64,000 nt of DNA from positions 62,001 to 126,000 of the forward strand of contig JAGYIQ010000011.1 of the NCBI GenBank assembly GCA_018402565.1, given 5' to 3'. The notes beneath the pieces are model-generated. The model was not told where the DNA came from. It saw only the letters and a program-made list of their open reading frames with translations, and made no database searches. The position numbers were made by a program, and so were the translations under genes. Source of the stretch: Pirellulaceae bacterium. GTDB taxonomy: Bacteria; Planctomycetota; Planctomycetia; Pirellulales; Pirellulaceae. Below are positions 61,478 to 64,000 of this stretch, piece after piece (the first letter of the stretch is position 1; every line of letters starts with the position of its first letter).

Positions 61478-62611
61478 TTATCTCCTCACTCGCCTTGACA
61501 CGGCGTCCGCAGTTTCAGCTGGTGTCTGAGGCATTCGAGGTTGACTGAAAGTGCATATCTGTCCAGTTACCAAATAATGCTTGAATCTATCAAGTTGTTG
61601 CTGCACAGCACTCGGTGTAAGCTTTTCTGTATCACACAACTTTGCCGCACACACCGAGCGAACAGCCCTAAGAGCACAATCTTCTGCAGCCTGCTCCGGT
61701 GACATATTTCGCCCACAAGCACCTTCGCAGTAATAGGCTTCCATTTCGAGGAAGAGCTGGGTGCCGCAATCCTCCTGAAACTCGCCGCTACAATGTTGAT
61801 TCGCATGAGTTAGTTCATGTGCAAGCACCACCCCGTAATCCTCGATTTGGATATTATCCATGCATAAAATGACCGCTCGTTTACCAAATGAGTATCCGCC
61901 CGACGTGATGGTTCCAAAACCTAGGTCCCGGCATGACCAACAATGAACCTTAATATTGCATCCTTTCTCAACTAGGTACATCCATTGTCGATACGCAATT
62001 CCGTTTCTACTGAGCGCCATACGCCATTGATATTCGCAGTCGCATTCCTTGGTTAGCATGGGTGACCGAACAGTCTCCAATTCGGCCTCTACAGCCGCGA
62101 CATCGGCTGCGACTTCCGCATTTGTGCCGCGACACTCTTCGTGCACCGTCTCTAGAAACTTTGCATCCAACAGCCGACGGAGTCTCCCACTTGGATCCAC
62201 CCCCCTTACCCCAAAATACCCCCGGTACAAACTCAGCCCATCCACATACCCCAGCGGATCTCTGGACACAAACCCACCCGTCGCCGGATCAAACCAACGA
62301 GCGCGGAAGTGGTAGAGCCGCAAATCAGCATCCCACTCCCGCCCGGTGTAGGTGTACCGGTTGGCGTAAGTGCTGCTGCTACGAACGGTGCCGTTGGCGG
62401 CGTAGATGCCAAGCGTGCCATAAGCGCTGTAGGTGTAGCGTTCGACAAGCGTCCCAGCCGCATTGGTCAGGCCGACGATGGAATACTGTTGGTTGCGATG
62501 ATAATAAGTTTGAGAGGTTTTGACTGGCGTAGGCGTAGGGGCAGGACGACTTCCCGCCGTGGCAGAAGCCACCGCCGAAGGATTGCGACGCGAAATAAGG
62601 TCACTAATCAC
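61478..62611 (-). CDS. 5'-truncated class A RHS tip with a zinc-metallopeptidase-like C-terminal domain
   Basis: The frame is 377 residues. The first 35 residues are Ser/Pro-rich and not RHS. The class A core is very short (YYHRNQQYSIVGLTNAAGT to FRARWFDPATGGFVSRDP, GYVDGLSLYRGY and GVDPSG at 137-142). The C-terminal domain has at least 18 cysteines and the zincin motif HELTHANQHC (265-274). A downstream EMEAYYCEG (289-297) could supply the third zinc ligand. HExxH is the standard Zn-peptidase signature. Like the Cys-rich tip at 39898 it is followed by an LRR gene. Native transcription start and translation start are unclear because the RHS shell is missing. Confidence 0.75.
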   Translation of the reverse strand: MISDLISRRNPSAVASATAGSRPAPTPTPVKTSQTYYHRNQQYSIVGLTNAAGTLVERYTYSAYGTLGIYAANGTVRSSSTYANRYTYTGREWDADLRLYHFRARWFDPATGGFVSRDPLGYVDGLSLYRGYFGVRGVDPSGRLRRLLDAKFLETVHEECRGTNAEVAADVAAVEAELETVRSPMLTKECDCEYQWRMALSRNGIAYRQWMYLVEKGCNIKVHCWSCRDLGFGTITSGGYSFGKRAVILCMDNIQIEDYGVVLAHELTHANQHCSGEFQEDCGTQLFLEMEAYYCEGACGRNMSPEQAAEDCALRAVRSVCAAKLCDTEKLTPSAVQQQLDRFKHYLVTGQICTFSQPRMPQTPAETADAVSRRVRR

Positions 62612-62879
62612 TCGAAGGCCCTCGGATAAGTCACGGCGGAAAACACACCGCCACCCCTAGTTTACCCCGCCGCCTGTGTCAGAAGCAAGCGAAATCGGAT
62701 TACCCAGGGACAGAATCCCGCATTCCGACGGTTCCGGCGCCCTTGAGAATGACACCGACAAGCTGGGCTCAAGGTACGCTCAGGGTCCCTCAAGGTTGTC
62801 AAGCTGCAACTTATAGGCAGCTCGAGCAGCTCGCGACGGGCGAAATCAGTTTCTCTAAATCACCGAGCCCCCGCGGAGA

Positions 62880-63235
62880 CTCGCTATTCAACTTTTTTTG
62901 CCCGTCGCCCCTTGGTAACATCGCCAACGTCGGCTTCATGCCGGCGGAACGATGACTGACCGGCTACAAACGCCCCCCCAACAATCAAAAAGAAGGCACT
63001 CCACCCCTTGGTCACACCGCCCCCGGTGGGTTTACCCCGCCGGAGCGAAAGTTTGGGTAGCTAGACCGCTCCCCCAATAATCAAAAAGAAGGCCCGTTGC
63101 CCCTTGGTCACATCGCCACCGTCGGCTTCATGCCGATGGGGCGATGACTGACCGGCTACCAGCCTCCCCCCAATGAACAAAAAGAAGGATCGTTGCCCCT
63201 TGGTCACACCGCCCAGCAACAGGCTGCGGTGAAAC
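62880..63235. repeat. Right boundary array of the ~97-bp direct repeat
   Basis: The copies near 62897 (partial), 62976, 63070 and 63168 have the core CAAAAAGAAGGC, continuing TTGCCCCTTGGTCACACCGCC, in the same orientation as the left array at 39200-39745. They sit just outside the last RHS gene. The 62612-62880 stretch before them holds nothing I recognise. Confidence 0.85.
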
Positions 63236-63483
63236 ATCGCCCCGCGGCCAATCACCGCCATACCGTGTGTACAACTCCATGCTACTCAGAACACACCTCC
63301 CCCAATTGCGGTCTCGGTGGAGGTTGAGCAGCTAAACCACCGTGGCACTCGATCGCCCAAGCCGCACGCTGTGGCCTTCTAGCCTGTCAAACTTTCGGTC
63401 CAACGACACAAGGTCATTGGGGCCGTTGGCATCGCTCGGCATCCCACTTTTAGGCATACGGCGACTAGGGTTCGAAGGGCGGC

Positions 63484-63610
63484 CGCCTAAAGGCGGAACT
63501 ACAAGCGGCGGGACCTCGCCTCAGTGAGCCTTCGTTAGGCCGGCCCGGAACGTTTCTATTGGTCACGTTTTGCGACTGGACGGCCCCGCTCGTAGTCCCG
63601 CCTTTAGGCG
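63484..63610. repeat. 25-bp inverted repeat, possible small element
   Basis: The arms 63484-63508 and 63586-63610 (starting CGCCTAAAGGCGGAACTAC and its complement) match at 23 of 25 positions and enclose 77 bp. Each arm is itself a short palindrome (CCGCCTTTAGGCGG). It interrupts the right repeat array, which resumes after it, and may be a MITE. Confidence 0.65.
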
Positions 63611-63649
63611 GAGGGCGCCATGGAGAAACTCCGCCAAATGACTGACCGG

Positions 63650-63830
63650 CTACCACACCTGCTCCACGGTCGCAAAAAGATGGAGCTTTGCCCCTTGGTC
63701 ACACCGCCCCCGCGGGTTCACCCGTGGGACCGAAAGTTTGGCAGCGAGACCGCCCCCCCCAATAATCAAAAAGAAGGCTCGTTGCCCCTTGGTCACACCG
63801 GTCCCTGCGGGTTCACCCGTGGGACTGAGA
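63650..63830. repeat. Two further copies of the ~97-bp repeat
   Basis: Cores at about 63674 (diverged: GCAAAAAGATGGAGCTTTGC) and 63757 (CCCCAATAATCAAAAAGAAG). The remaining 170 bp to the end of the window have no feature I can support. Confidence 0.75.
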
Positions 63831-64000
63831 ACGAGTAGCTCAACCCGCAATCTTCGTGCCAAAAAAAAACACTTCGGCCTTTCCATCCCGTTCGGCCCTT
63901 GTTTCGGCCCTCCGGACCTTCTGATCGTGGTGCCCCGTCGACCGGTGGCTGACGCCACCGGCAGGGTTGTGCCGGCCCTCCGGGCCTCCGAGCAGGCGAC

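Noticed and set aside
39898..62611. Prophage or integrative element
   Set aside because: No integrase, att-like tRNA end, phage structural or conjugation genes; RHS genes and repeats explain the region.
1..64000. tRNA or rRNA genes
   Set aside because: No stretch with tRNA arms or conserved rRNA segments was recognised by eye; a covariance search would be needed to exclude them.

Overview
The window looks like a chromosomal segment of a planctomycete, most likely a member of the Pirellulaceae (Rhodopirellula/Blastopirellula relatives). The clues are high-GC core genes with long Ser/Gly/Ala-rich insertions, many GTG and TTG starts, a stand-alone pseudopilin operon, FG-GAP/ASPIC and TIGR03790-type proteins, and a huge Sec-exported RHS/YD-repeat protein. 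This assignment is inferred from gene content only; there is no rRNA or other marker in the window.

Layout. (1) 1-7650: a type II secretion-like pseudopilin operon (GspH-, I-, J-, K-like, a GspL/PilM-like protein and a GspM/GspC-like protein), interrupted by a 140-bp palindromic MITE. (2) 7.7-9.5 kb, minus strand: cysC, a TPMT-like methyltransferase and a GNAT acetyltransferase in overlapping order. (3) 9.7-13.5 kb: a sodium:solute symporter divergent from murQ and a BadF-type sugar kinase, a probable amino-sugar or peptidoglycan recycling unit. (4) 13.8-21.1 kb, minus strand: a PpiC-type foldase, mfd, an exported hypothetical protein, an acyltransferase catalytic domain and cysH with a 32-bp palindrome upstream. 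(5) 21.4-38.8 kb: ordinary core genes (HTH-receiver regulator, cyclophilin, citrate synthase, a 1273-residue FG-GAP protein, asnS, der, a family 4/5-like uracil-DNA glycosylase, a NusG paralogue and a TIGR03790 protein) separated by repeats.

(6) 39.2-63.8 kb: the accessory island and the most interesting part. It carries one complete 2280-residue secreted RHS protein and five 5'-truncated RHS tips. Each tip keeps the RHS-associated core and then switches to a different C-terminal domain: papain/NlpC-like, alpha/beta-hydrolase-like, HNH-like, zinc metallopeptidase-like, a Cys-rich unknown and another unknown. Every RHS gene is followed directly, often with overlapping or near-touching stop and start codons, by a different small AT-richer gene that is a candidate immunity gene. 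The tips fall into two core sequence classes. The island also holds IstB-type transposition remnants, perfect palindromes and RHS debris, and is bordered on both sides by arrays of the same ~97-bp direct repeat. I read it as a polymorphic-toxin cassette library, in which the full-length RHS gene is the expressed carrier and the downstream tips are displaced or reserve toxin/immunity modules. Toxicity and immunity are inferred from architecture and are not shown by the sequence itself.

No rRNA, tRNA, CRISPR array, integrase or phage structural gene was recognised.
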